Assembly (NCBI GenBank): GCA_950295325.1
Contig: OX485807.1
Coordinates: 33,386,440-33,450,439 of the forward strand
Length of the DNA stretch: 64,000 nucleotides
Origin: Polytrichum commune
Lineage: Eukaryota > Streptophyta > Polytrichopsida > Polytrichales > Polytrichaceae
Direction of reading: 5' to 3'
The notes under the pieces were generated by a model. That model had not been told where the DNA came from. It ran no database searches and saw nothing but the letters and a program-made list of their open reading frames with translations. The position numbers and the translations under genes were made by a program. Shown here piece by piece: positions 21,991-33,508 of the stretch; the first letter of the stretch is position 1, and each line of letters starts with the position of its first letter.

Positions 21991-24900
21991 CCTATCCATA
22001 CTTAGAAACCTACAAGACACCCTAGAGCCCGTAATTTCCAACTTACAACACATAACCAACCACACGCCTCTCAATACCATACCCCAAGCCTACTCACATA
22101 TCAACGCAAAAATAGCCAACGGAGACACCACAAATATGACCACCCTCAAGGCCGAGTTACCACACCTACCCCAACCCCTCCTACAAGAATTATTTAAATG
22201 TACCCTACCAGTAGTAGGCTACCATCCTACCCCCAACACAATAAACCCCATCCCAATCCCCGTCATCAATACAGCCCAACATCTCACCTTGCACCTCAAG
22301 ATAATCACTTGGAATGCAGGCTGTATTAGCACAAGTCTCCCAGGAATACAAGAACTCACACGCACACTCCATACGGATCCACACATTATACTTATCCAAG
22401 AAACCAAGCTTTACAAGCTAAAATCCACGTCTTACATAGATAGAAAATTACAAAATTACAAAATTATATATAACAACTCGAACAACGCCACACAAACACA
22501 AAATCGATATTCTGAGGCCAACAAGCCTAGAGGTGGCATACTAACCATGATTCCTACAAATATTTATACCAACGAAAACATAACAAAAATCCCAATGCCT
22601 AGTACAACCTCACCATATCTCCAAGTCATCATGATAAAAAACAAACCAATACAACCAATACTCATCATCCACATATACATGCCCACCCACCCTCAAGACC
22701 TATACTTAACACACCTAATCCAAACTCAAATCTCCGACCTAATTATAACCCACCCAACATACCACATTATCCTAGCCGGAGACTTTAACCGAGACATAAT
22801 GCTAAAAAGACGCTCATCCAACGGAATGAAATCCCCACCCACTCCACAAGACTATGAATGGGCCCAACTCACACAAAATCTAGGATTACATCCAATCAAT
22901 AACCTAACACACTACACAAGACAAGGCGGACACAATTATACCTCAACTAGCTTAATTGATGGCTTCTACACTAACCTCCCAAACCCCAACACCTTACAAA
23001 GCCACACACTCACCCACCTCAACCTAAATTCCGACCACTACCCGGTCCAACTACAACTAGCCCCCAATAGCATAGTCATTCAACCACCAAAAACCTCAAA
23101 CAACAAACCAAGAATCACATACCCTATATCTCAAACAAATCTACAAAACCTCCACATAACATTTCTAAATAAACAAAATCTCGCAATATCCAACCTCACC
23201 AACATACTTAACCAAGAACAACTTACCCACACACAATGGGAAGACGCCCAAAACCAATTCCAAGTAATAATATCCTCCCTCAGTCAATGCGTTGAACAAA
23301 CATGCATGTCCCAACCCGCACCCCCACTCCCCCATCGAGCCAAACTCCAGGGAGGATTCCTCCCTAGGCAACAACAAAAACTTTGGAAATCACACCTTAA
23401 AACCCACCATAACATCCGCAAAGCCATCCACATGGCCTGTCAATATTCACACACACAACTACACAATAACCCAGAAATCAAAACACTACTCTCACTTCCA
23501 AATGTCAACATACCCCCCATACCCACCACCCAAACCGACCAACAACAATGGATAACAGACCTAGCCGCCATATGCAAAACAGCCAAAAATGAAGCATATA
23601 AAATCACAGCAAAACAAACCACGCTCAACTGTAAATTAGCCATCACCAAATATAGAACCCTACTTAACACGAAACCCAAAACTATCCACAAGAGAATATT
23701 TCAACCTACAACAGAGAGTTGCCTAGATTGCATACAAAACCCCCAAGGGACCATCCTAACTGACCCCACGGATATAGCTACCGAAATTTACAATACCCAA
23801 CAAGCCTCATTTCAAAGACAAGCACCTAACTGCGACGATATCATCGACCATCCAAGTACGTGCATGTGTGCCATTCGGAAATACCCATGGCACACCAAGG
23901 ACGGCCTAATACTTGACAAAAGAGGACCACAAGGAATACAAATCACTACACAATTTACTAGAGAAATTTACGACAAATGCGTCAAACGGCTCACCAAGGG
24001 CAAAGCCCCAGGACCGGACAACATTCCGAACGATATTATCAAAACACTCCCCCCACAATGTCACGACCTTTTGTTCTTATTTTTCCAACATTGTTACCGA
24101 CAACGAGAAATCCCCACATATTGGAAACACAGTAAAACAATTTTGTTACACAAAAAAGAAGACCCCACTAAGCTAACAAACTATAGACCAATAGCCCTCG
24201 CCAATACAATTTACAAATTATACACCAGTACTATCACAACCCTCTTAACTAGCTTTGGTGAACAACACCGCTTACTGCACTTCAGCCAAGAAGGCTTCCG
24301 ACCACTACGAAACACCTCCAGACAGATCCAAACAATTATAGCCGCCCTCGAAGATGCCAAAATCACAAACAAAGACATATATATCACATATATTGACTTT
24401 AGAAACGCATTCGGGTCTATTGACCACGCACGTCTATTAGCCCTAATGGAAGATTTAGGCTACCCTAAAGACGCTATAGAAATCATAGGTAACATATATA
24501 AAAATTCTACTACCGCCTTTACGGGCAACCATTTCGGTACAACACCCCCTATCACTATAAGCCGAGGCACCATCCAAGGTGACACTCTCAGCCCGTACTT
24601 GTTTATTATCTTTCTCGAACCACTCCTTAGATGGCTCGAAAAAGACAATATGGGCTACCACTTCAACACCTCCCCGTCCACGTGTACCACATCGGCGTAT
24701 GCCGATGACCTAGCCATCCTATCCGACCAAATTCAAAACATACAACCTCAAATAGCTAAACTACAACTATTTGCCGAATGGGCACATATGGACCTTAACC
24801 TAGCCAAGTGTGCCATCACGGGCTCCCCTAATAGATCCAAACTCAAACCCCACACCTTTAAAGCCTACATTCAATCACACAATATTACATACAAATCACA

Positions 24901-27900
24901 AAACCTACCAACCCTTACACAAAATGAACCATATACCTACTTAGGACTCCAACTCGTACCATCTCTAAAGTGGAACCTACAAAAAGACCTTACCCTCAAA
25001 AAAGCCAAGCAACAAGGCCAACTACTTGCCGCCTCCCCGGCAAGCCTAAAACAAAAGATCAAAATACTAAACACCGTCATAAAACCACGAATAGCATACG
25101 CATACTACGCGGTCCCTTTCTCAAAACCCGACATAAAAAAGCTAGATAAAGTCATTAGCAAAATCACAAAAGAAGCATGCCACATACCTAAAAGTACGGC
25201 CAACATCCTTACACATTTACCCCACGAACACTTCGGCATAAACGCCACTTCATTACTACCGGACTACATCCATTGCATTGGTCAACAATTACTACAAGCC
25301 CTTAACGACCCGGGACAATTAGGCACTATATACCAAGGCTTAACCAAATACATAACCGCCAAATATGGAGGCTCCCTACACCTACACAAACTCAAACAAC
25401 AAGCCTGCTCCCGATCCCCAATAGCACGCACCCTCTTCCTCCTTAACAAAGAATATGAAATACACATAACCACTGCAAATAAAACATTCCCCATCAAACA
25501 AACCCCATTAGAAACCGCATGGAAAGCCAACCCCGCATATTCCAACCTAACAAATATATCCAAAGCACAAACCCAAAAATTCCTAGACAAACTTTACACA
25601 TATGGTATTACAACCCTAACACAAATCCAAAACACAACCAACAAGGCCATACTTACCCCGGAAGAATTCCGAAATATATATAAGCATGCCCCCAAAACCA
25701 TAAAAGCGGCACTACAAGAAGCTCAAACATTCTTTCCCCATACACAACTCCCCACACCCCACATAACTCCCCCACTAGACCAACAAACAAACACAACCAA
25801 CATCCAACCCACACCACACTTACCACTCACGCTAGGACGGGCAATACACAAAATAATCAAAGAAAAAACCTCCACCCGAAAAGATAAATGGGGCGCGAAA
25901 GCTATAACCAAATCATATTTATGTCAATGGAAATACACAAATAACACCACACAACAATGGCGCACAGAAGAAAGTCTCCTACATCAGGACAACATCCTAC
26001 TTGACCACAATTTACTAACCATAACTCAATACCATAACACAACAACAAAACAAATAAACGAAAAAACATACGCTCACTACCTTACCTATGTCCAAACAAA
26101 AGATACTAAATTCATACAACCGCCACTAAAAATCACTAACCTCAAGACAACCATCCAAGAATGCAACCCTGATAAAGACATCCTAGTCAACAAGCCAACC
26201 ATACAAACCAACACATCGGAAGCCAATATCTACGACCACAATGGCCACCACGCAGCCACCCTTACCATTGAACGACTACAATGGTTATGGAACCAATTCT
26301 CGCACAACAACTCCCAACACCTAACCAACTTCTTACAACCACCCCCCCAAGACTTCGAAACGGAAATACTATGGCTCATTCAAAGATATATAACCATACT
26401 TCCCAAAAAGAAACCAAAAACAATTCTACCAGCTAACCTCCACCAAACACTACATCCAGACACTACCAAAGTCTTAATTAACTCATTTCAAATCACCCAC
26501 TCATACTACTCATCCCCCCTCACTTGCCCCATCCAACTTACACAATACAACTCACCACACAACCGAGACATCATATTCGGATCATCGGGACATGCAAAAT
26601 CTTCCAAATGGACAGGACGAGGCCTAGCTTTCCCCACGGACTACAACACAACCGTAGAAGCTATTCACTGGGCCAGAATGGCCGCCAAAGAAGATACAAA
26701 CACGGTCACCATCCTAATAGTCAACCATAACGACTGGACATCACACCAATTATCACTCGCCAATAAAGCCGATATACACGTCATGGCTACAATACCCCCA
26801 CACACCATACAATACAAACCCACACCCGAATGGCCAACATACTACCAATATGTGGAACCATCACTTACATCACTAATATGCATACACAACCAAACAACCC
26901 TAACCCCCAATACCCAAACCCCACACATGTTAAAACAAACCCTACTCCAAACAATAAAAACACGCATAGACACCCATCCCATCAACCCTACTCCCCTACA
27001 ATACAAAGTCAAACTCTCCAATGCATGGAAAACCGCCCCCAAAATACCCATAACACACATTAATAATCCCACCATTACACCCATACCAACTTCATATAAC
27101 CGCATCCACCCACTCAAATTCCACCCGCCCCAATGCGTATATACAGATGGCTCATTCATACCACCAACAAAAAATTCTGAAGGTCAAATAATAGGCAACA
27201 CCGCAGGATCAGGCGTCTATAGTCCTAACAACAACACACGCCTATCCGAAAGACTACCTGGCTACCAAAATATACTCCGGGCCGAACTTAACGCCATACT
27301 CATAGCCATCGAAAATATAAAAGTTACACAAACAGACATGCATTTATTCACGGATAGCCTCAACAGCATATACTTAATAAACAACCACATACAACATCCT
27401 ACATCTCAACACCATCATCCAGACAAACTACTCATAGCCGCCATAGTACGACAAATATATTGGACCCCATACCAAATTCACATACACAAAGTCCGCGCAC
27501 ACTCAGGCATTACAGGAAATGAAATAGCCGATGAACTCGCAAATATAGGAACAACCCAAGAAAAACCAACAAACACCCCACACATCCACACCGCCCATGC
27601 AACCCCATACTGGCTAGCCAGCTGTCCAACAGCCACACATGACGGCGCCATCCGCAACCTACGCACATTTATATCCAAAACACACGAATCCCAGGAAAAA
27701 ACTCTTGCCAACCACAAATTCCCATACGTCGCCAAATGGTTATCAAATAAACAAATAAACCAAAAACTCTCTAACCACTTCTGGCAAAATGACAAAATCC
27801 CAGACACCCAAATCACACAAACATTAAAATTCCGATACGCCCAATATATGGGAAACCATAGAAAAAACATATTCTGGCCCCTCACATACCAAAACCCTAA

Positions 27901-28564
27901 TTGCACATTATGTCACAAAAACGAACGTGACACATGGCCCCATCTACTATCTACATGTGAGCACCCATACTTAAAAGGACTCAGAATCGCACGACACAAC
28001 AAAGCAGTTCACCTTATCACTCAAACCCTACAAGCAAATAAACATACTAGGTTCTTTACCATGGTCAATGCAGGACACCTCAACAACCGCCCACAAGAGC
28101 ATACCGTACCGGATTGGCTACTCCAATGTATATGCTCCCCACAACCATGTCAATGCCAAGCCAAACTCAGACCTGACATACTATGCATACTAGGCGCTCC
28201 CACCCACGTGACACCACCCCTATCGCCATCACAATACCACACAGTACAATTCATCGAATTCACGTACTGCCATGATAGATTTCCTGAACAAGCCATTTCA
28301 CAAAAACACGCCAAATACGACCCACTCAACACCACCATTCAAAACAATGGCTGGAAAATCAACCCCATCATCACAATCACGGCAGGCGTGCGAGGAGCCA
28401 TACATGAGCATTCCATCCAAAAACTCATTGAATTAAAAATCCCAAAATCAAACGTCAAAAAACTCATGAAAGAACTCCACCAAAACGCTATCAAATACCT
28501 CACTTACATAATACTAAACAAACGAAAATTAGACAACAAACAAGCACCGGTCCCCCCACCATAA
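21578..28564 (+). CDS. LINE ORF2: 2A-like leader, APE endonuclease, reverse transcriptase, RNase H
   Basis: The first in-frame ATG is at 21578 and gives about 2328 aa. Residues about 20-40 hold LLLCGDIHPNPGP, matching the NPGP tail of 2A ribosome-skipping peptides. An AP-endonuclease domain spans about 240-490 (IITWNAGC, IQETKL, GDFNRD, SDHYPV). The reverse transcriptase spans about 800-1090 with KGKAPGPDNIP, NYRPIALAN, GTIQGDTLSPYLF and the catalytic YADD at about 1040. A long region of no assigned family follows. RNase H lies at about 1850-1990 (YTDGSF, LRAELNAI, FTDSLNS, KVRAHSGITGNEIADELA), keeping all acidic residues. A zinc-knuckle-like CTLC..H..C motif follows near 2110. The frame is intact, so the enzyme may be functional. 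Confidence 0.9.
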   Translation: MLYLTHLHHKTIKIKNTQHYTWNNSTILLLCGDIHPNPGPPLHNNKLPYEYTQRQKQYFIPTTTTLKARYAHLEKLFTPHLTHGNHSNPNQALSHLQRHQVTLSKYPIHHQIYALIITYSPLPQTCNQQLAGDIDPHCLSILRNLQDTLEPVISNLQHITNHTPLNTIPQAYSHINAKIANGDTTNMTTLKAELPHLPQPLLQELFKCTLPVVGYHPTPNTINPIPIPVINTAQHLTLHLKIITWNAGCISTSLPGIQELTRTLHTDPHIILIQETKLYKLKSTSYIDRKLQNYKIIYNNSNNATQTQNRYSEANKPRGGILTMIPTNIYTNENITKIPMPSTTSPYLQVIMIKNKPIQPILIIHIYMPTHPQDLYLTHLIQTQISDLIITHPTYHIILAGDFNRDIMLKRRSSNGMKSPPTPQDYEWAQLTQNLGLHPINNLTHYTRQGGHNYTSTSLIDGFYTNLPNPNTLQSHTLTHLNLNSDHYPVQLQLAPNSIVIQPPKTSNNKPRITYPISQTNLQNLHITFLNKQNLAISNLTNILNQEQLTHTQWEDAQNQFQVIISSLSQCVEQTCMSQPAPPLPHRAKLQGGFLPRQQQKLWKSHLKTHHNIRKAIHMACQYSHTQLHNNPEIKTLLSLPNVNIPPIPTTQTDQQQWITDLAAICKTAKNEAYKITAKQTTLNCKLAITKYRTLLNTKPKTIHKRIFQPTTESCLDCIQNPQGTILTDPTDIATEIYNTQQASFQRQAPNCDDIIDHPSTCMCAIRKYPWHTKDGLILDKRGPQGIQITTQFTREIYDKCVKRLTKGKAPGPDNIPNDIIKTLPPQCHDLLFLFFQHCYRQREIPTYWKHSKTILLHKKEDPTKLTNYRPIALANTIYKLYTSTITTLLTSFGEQHRLLHFSQEGFRPLRNTSRQIQTIIAALEDAKITNKDIYITYIDFRNAFGSIDHARLLALMEDLGYPKDAIEIIGNIYKNSTTAFTGNHFGTTPPITISRGTIQGDTLSPYLFIIFLEPLLRWLEKDNMGYHFNTSPSTCTTSAYADDLAILSDQIQNIQPQIAKLQLFAEWAHMDLNLAKCAITGSPNRSKLKPHTFKAYIQSHNITYKSQNLPTLTQNEPYTYLGLQLVPSLKWNLQKDLTLKKAKQQGQLLAASPASLKQKIKILNTVIKPRIAYAYYAVPFSKPDIKKLDKVISKITKEACHIPKSTANILTHLPHEHFGINATSLLPDYIHCIGQQLLQALNDPGQLGTIYQGLTKYITAKYGGSLHLHKLKQQACSRSPIARTLFLLNKEYEIHITTANKTFPIKQTPLETAWKANPAYSNLTNISKAQTQKFLDKLYTYGITTLTQIQNTTNKAILTPEEFRNIYKHAPKTIKAALQEAQTFFPHTQLPTPHITPPLDQQTNTTNIQPTPHLPLTLGRAIHKIIKEKTSTRKDKWGAKAITKSYLCQWKYTNNTTQQWRTEESLLHQDNILLDHNLLTITQYHNTTTKQINEKTYAHYLTYVQTKDTKFIQPPLKITNLKTTIQECNPDKDILVNKPTIQTNTSEANIYDHNGHHAATLTIERLQWLWNQFSHNNSQHLTNFLQPPPQDFETEILWLIQRYITILPKKKPKTILPANLHQTLHPDTTKVLINSFQITHSYYSSPLTCPIQLTQYNSPHNRDIIFGSSGHAKSSKWTGRGLAFPTDYNTTVEAIHWARMAAKEDTNTVTILIVNHNDWTSHQLSLANKADIHVMATIPPHTIQYKPTPEWPTYYQYVEPSLTSLICIHNQTTLTPNTQTPHMLKQTLLQTIKTRIDTHPINPTPLQYKVKLSNAWKTAPKIPITHINNPTITPIPTSYNRIHPLKFHPPQCVYTDGSFIPPTKNSEGQIIGNTAGSGVYSPNNNTRLSERLPGYQNILRAELNAILIAIENIKVTQTDMHLFTDSLNSIYLINNHIQHPTSQHHHPDKLLIAAIVRQIYWTPYQIHIHKVRAHSGITGNEIADELANIGTTQEKPTNTPHIHTAHATPYWLASCPTATHDGAIRNLRTFISKTHESQEKTLANHKFPYVAKWLSNKQINQKLSNHFWQNDKIPDTQITQTLKFRYAQYMGNHRKNIFWPLTYQNPNCTLCHKNERDTWPHLLSTCEHPYLKGLRIARHNKAVHLITQTLQANKHTRFFTMVNAGHLNNRPQEHTVPDWLLQCICSPQPCQCQAKLRPDILCILGAPTHVTPPLSPSQYHTVQFIEFTYCHDRFPEQAISQKHAKYDPLNTTIQNNGWKINPIITITAGVRGAIHEHSIQKLIELKIPKSNVKKLMKELHQNAIKYLTYIILNKRKLDNKQAPVPPP

Positions 28565-28800
28565 CAAAAACGGATTACTATGTGACTTACCCGAGCCCAC
28601 CTCCCACCGGAGGCATTAAAACCGTACACTGCATCACGGTACACCGTGATCAGTGCACGACAAACGGGCTCAAATTTACGCCGGTATTAAAATATGGGCG
28701 TTATTTTTTCTTTTCTTTTCTGGTGCAATGATTTATGTTAGAATTAAAATCTATTTTTGCGGTTGATTTGGTCTCCAAACAAGAAAACGGTAGAACCGTG
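28565..28800 (+). other. LINE 3' untranslated region with stem-loop
   Basis: Directly after the ORF2 stop, 28627-28655 forms a hairpin: CACTG, one bulged C, ATCACGGT, a 2-nt loop, ACCGTGAT, CAGTG. LINE reverse transcriptases commonly recognise such 3' stems. A poly(A) tail was not identified. Confidence 0.6.
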
Positions 28801-29632
28801 AGGCTCTGCTCTTTATTATGAAAGACTGTAATTGTAGTTGTCCACTTTACTCATGCCAATTCAAGGCTATTCACTATACCAAACCTTTCTTGGATTTTGT
28901 GCACCTTCTTCTCAAATACGGGTCAAGGATTGGAGCTACTCATTTATCACCCGAATTTTTAAAAAATAAAATAATCAAGAACTACCGAAATAACTATAGT
29001 TAACTAGATTTCTTTCAATGTATTTTAGGGAGCACTTATATATATAAACTATAATTAACATCCACATTAAATAAAGTGGACCAAAAATAACAAGAACAAG
29101 TAACGTCCAAGTGTGAACACAAAGTGGTTAGGAAATTTGCTCTTGAAACGAAGAAGTTGATGCATAGTCTTTGTCCTACACATAGAGCCAACAAACCACG
29201 AAGGACCCTGGAGTTTTCTGTGCAGACACTTTAATTTCAAGGAAAGGTTGGTCTATATGGCACGCCAATCTAACACGAGGTGCCTAGAGTGAAATCAACC
29301 AGGGGAGGGCACATCTTTCCTACAAAGTTGTTTTTCGTTAGCCTTTAATGAAAAGCAACATTCTCCTTTTTAAAGTTTTAAATAAAGTCAACAAAGCCCT
29401 AGGGGCGGGCACTAGCAAAAATGTGGAAAACATGTGCGTGAAAATATAAGGTGGAATTTTTTTTCAAGCAATAGCATCCTCTAAATGTAAATTTGGGAAT
29501 TGTGTTTGATGTATGGTGTGGTTTAAGTTGTGGTTTTTAAAAATTAGATGTAGAAAAACATAAATAAAATTAACTTCAGATTATTTATTTATAGGTTCAA
29601 CATAAATATTTTTCCATTAGTGACATTGGATG
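28801..29632. other. AT-rich DNA between LINE and hAT element
   Basis: No coding, RNA or repeat feature supported. The last 8 bp (ATTGGATG, 29625-29632) are the left copy of the hAT target duplication. Confidence 0.4.
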
Positions 29633-29654
29633 CAGGGCATAAAATTGACACCCT

Positions 29655-29790
29655 GGGGGTGTATTTTGCTTCCTAGAGTGTCCTAGGACACCCAAATCTC
29701 AAACAGGGTGTCCCCGAGGACACCCAAAAATCCTACAAGGGTGTCCTTTTTACACCCAAAAAAAATTCAAGGTGTCCCCTGTACTTGTAG
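29655..29790. repeat. hAT subterminal repeats, left end
   Basis: Several copies of GGTGTCC or its complement GGACACC in both orientations, mirrored at 51708-51790. Such motifs are typical transposase binding sites near hAT ends. Confidence 0.7.
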
Positions 29791-31042
29791 GGCCTATCAG
29801 CGTATATGTTTGACAAAGTTTTTGCAAGTTTTTCTTTTTTGACACTCAAAAACTTGCACAAAAAAAAATGCACGTCGATTGACACGCACATTCTAGAAAT
29901 TGACACGTACTGTGACTTGTGAAGAAAAAAATCACACGTCAATTGACACACTAGAAATTGAAATGACATGTATTACTTGAGTACTATAAAGTGCAGCTCA
30001 AGTATCCGGAAAACATAACCCATAACAGTAGGAGAACTTCCTACACTCATTCACATACTTAAGTTAAACTTTGCTCTTGCAATTTGCTTTGTAACCGGGA
30101 GCTAGGACGGTGAATGGAGAACGAGACTAACTAGGAACATGGCGAGGCAAATGTTTCTATCACCGTGGTGCCTCCACATCCTCCACTCAATATGAGTTTT
30201 TTCTTGCTTCCAACCAATGTGAGTTTTTCTTGCTTTTCAAGCAAAACTGTTTTGAGCAATTCCCTTTGAATCACATGCTTCTACATATCTGTTGATATTC
30301 TGACGGTGGGTGATAGATCCAAACTTTCGAGCTTAGTATTCCTTGTCCATTCTTTCTTTGCAAGTCTGACTTAATGAGACGAATAGGTGGATACTCACTT
30401 TGTACATGCTTGGGTATGGTGCCTTTGGTTCGGATACTCTTTTGTGCTTTACACCAAAGACGAAAAAAAAGTGCATGTGACCTTCTCACAAGTAGGTCAC
30501 TCTAAGGCATTTTTGTGCACCACGTGCGGCTGGGGGTTTTTTGTTTTGGGGCTATTTACCTTCAAGGGTTGAATTAAAGCCTCCCTATAATTACTTATAT
30601 TTCAAAAATGGCCCATTTGTTTGCACCCTTTCATTACTTATATTGTCCAAGTCACTGCAATTTTTTGTACTCTATATTCATTTTAAGTAATAAAAGCTAA
30701 TCTACTTCCTAACGCAATTGACGAGTGTTGAGGGAAAGCATGAAAACAAAGAAGGGTACAAACAATAATACCATTGCAAACATAGTTATGAAGAAAACAC
30801 ATAGGAGACCATAGCAAAGTAATATCATTTCAAACATTGTTATGATGAAAATACATAGGAGATGGCAACACAAATACCATAGCGGTCATTGCAATGCAAG
30901 TGACCAAAAACACAGAGCATAGTAAAGCGGGTTTAGAATTTATGATTTAGGATGGAGTCACAATGTTACAACGCGTACAAAATAACCCCAAGTACTCCAC
31001 AAATAAGGTAAGGGTGGAAACAGAGGAAAAATGTCTGTGTGT

Positions 31043-32229
31043 TCACAAACACAACATGCGGTTTACAAAATGCTGACCCAAACTCATCAAAAAACGGGAA
31101 GAATAGCAGTGGTTTAGTCGGAAAGCTGCGAATTCCACTATGCTCCCTACAAATTCTTTGCCAGAGCTGTGGATGATGGCCAAATGGGGAAGAAGCTTCA
31201 TAAAACTAGCGTGGTCCTTGTCTGTGGGATCTACGCGATCCCATTCCCGCTGGGCGTGGCAGCGACTCAACACCCAGTTGCCAAAGACATCAAGCGCATG
31301 ATCTAGAAGGTGAGTGCTTATGAACATAATAATTCATAAATTCACTCAAATATTATAATTCACCACTAAAATGTAATGATTCATCACTGAAATGCAATAA
31401 TTCACCACTAAAATGCAATAATTCCTTAATCCAATGTTCGGCATTTAGGATTTATTGCATTGCAGTGAACATACAAAAACCTTGAATTCAAAATACCTAA
31501 ACCTCCATTTTATATAACATTTCATCAATCATAAAAAAATTCTTAAGAAATGACAATCTTTAAACTCTAACATGCTGTAAGGTTGAATACTTACATTGTG
31601 TGAAGCAGTCGAAGATGATCCAAGCTTGGTACTAAATCCTATATACTTTGGTATGTCACAAACTTGAACAGCTGCTCTGAATCATCCATGTCTAGAGTGT
31701 ATACTTCGTTTGTAGAATTGTAGCTCATGGTCACAGTAGATATAACACAATCTATATCAATCCATTGGCTATATGTGTGATCATATTTAAACTTATCATG
31801 GCCATGATGTTTTCTATAATATTGCAACGTTACTTCAATATGAGGATTGTTAGGATTTCTCCTCCCTGATTCTTTTGTTCGGGCAAGGAGGTCAACCGCC
31901 TGCCTCAATACTCCATATTGTTTCCCATTGCGACGCCGCATAGCTTGCACCCTGCCCACCCACCATGACCCCTCATCTACTCCGTTCAATATGTTAGTAG
32001 CATTTCCAGCTTTATTAACATTACTTGAACGTCCCCTTTTTCGTTTGGCAGCGGATCTTACAGTTGACGATAGCCTTATCGTGCTTCGTTGGACAAAATG
32101 CACCCCACAGTCTGATCCTCTGCATAACAGACTTGACCCACATGAAGATCCTGCTTGAAGACAATTATCATGGTTCACCGGTGAGTGTGTGAGCACTTCA
32201 TGATGAAAATGGACGAAAACGCAAAGCAA
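31043..32229 (-). CDS. Unrecognised protein, probably two exons, inside the hAT element
   Basis: The upstream exon (about 32229-31640) has a basic segment (AAKRKRGRSS) like a nuclear localisation signal, then a folded-looking region with WWVGRVQAMRRRNGKQYGVL and DIDCVISTVTMSYNS. The downstream exon (about 31310-31043) reads ALDVFGNWVLSRCHAQREWD and ends RMLCL. The splice joint is not certain. I recognise no family. It runs opposite to the transposase, so it is either a second hAT gene or captured host sequence. No start was fixed. Confidence 0.45.
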
Positions 32230-33170
32230 ATTGAAACCCTAGCCATATGCAAATGGGTGTGGAGAAGACGACCCAACGACGGCCTGTTCCCTTTTCATCC
32301 ATTTTTGGACAAACAGAAATCCCAATTATCATCCATCCCCGTGAGTCCTAAACCCATTTACATATCATACTAAACATACCTTCTAGGATCCTTATCTTTA
32401 GCCCCTATATTAATTTTACAAAAAAAATAATGGCCCACGTTTTATGTCCATCTAACTTATTTATAATGGGATTGTCTCAATTTAATGGCCCTTTCATTAT
32501 TTGGAATTCCTTTATAATTTTTATTTCAAATGATTTTAATCCTCTCTATAGTATGCCGCACGTCGTTTTTAAAATGCACTAAGTGACCTACCCGTGGACC
32601 TTCTGGTCTATCCTGAGAAAAGTTAGTAAATAAGGTAGTCAGGGTTTGGATTTAGGTACCCTGATAAATATGTGTTTATTTGAAATTGAACTTTATTTTC
32701 TGCAGGATTACCAGCGATCTTGAATTATACCGTTTCATTAGGACTTGATGCTGTTGTGGAGGTCAGTAGTGTTTCCTACCCATTGTGTTCAAAACTTCTG
32801 TTTGTCCCAGGCTTATAGAGTCCACACAGTTTGCAGGTTACTTGAGAATTTCCAATTTGTTTCCTATCTTGTGACCAGTAGTCAATATTCTGCTTTCATT
32901 TTTCACAGATCTGTAGACTGTTTGGTCATGTTGCCTTGTTCCCTGTTAAACACAACTCTAATTTCCACACTCTAAATTTTGGCCGATTCACAAATGTGGA
33001 TGGAGTCAGTTCATTCGCAGAGGAATTTGAAACCCAATTAATACTAATTTCCAAAGGTGATGGCCAGGGTGCCATAACTTGGTGACATAGGGCTATAGAA
33101 TAATCAACAGATTTTACACATGTAATCCAATCTCTTCTAAACACATGTCTTTTTGGTGTTTGTTCTTATG

Positions 33171-33425
33171 TTTGAGCATTTGATTTCAATTTATGTTTGA
33201 GCATTTCATTTCAAGTTATGTTGTGGGCATTTGATTTCAATTTATGTTTGAGCATTTGATTTCAAGTTATGTTGTGGGCATTTCATTTCAATTTATGTTT
33301 GAGCATTTGATTTCAATTTATGTTTTGAGCATTTCATTTCAAGTTATGTTTTGAGCATTTGATTTCTATTTATGTTTGAGCATTTGATTTCAATTTATGT
33401 TTAAGCATTTGATTTCAAGTTATGT
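33171..33425. repeat. Minisatellite upstream of the hAT transposase
   Basis: About eleven copies of a 23-26 bp unit close to GAGCATTTGATTTCAATTTA TGTTT, alternating CAATTTATG and CAAGTTATG forms. It lies about 80 bp before the transposase ATG. Confidence 0.85.
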
Positions 33426-33508
33426 TGTGGGTGTTGTGGGCATTTGGATGGAAACAAATTCTTGAGCATTGAAGTTAAATATAATTGTCAACCTTCTATG
33501 TATAGATC

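Larger units (their letters stand above)
16863..28800 (+). mobile_element. LINE (APE-type non-LTR retrotransposon) with RNase H
   Basis: Two long plus-strand reading frames followed by a 3' untranslated region with a stem-loop. There is no LTR. The sense strand is strikingly rich in A and C. ORF1 (1294 aa) and ORF2 (about 2330 aa from its ATG) are uninterrupted, which suggests recent insertion. The exact 5' and 3' ends and target duplication could not be fixed, so the limits are approximate. The 5' leader probably starts some hundreds of bases before 16863. It is the largest intact mobile coding unit in the window. Confidence 0.85.
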
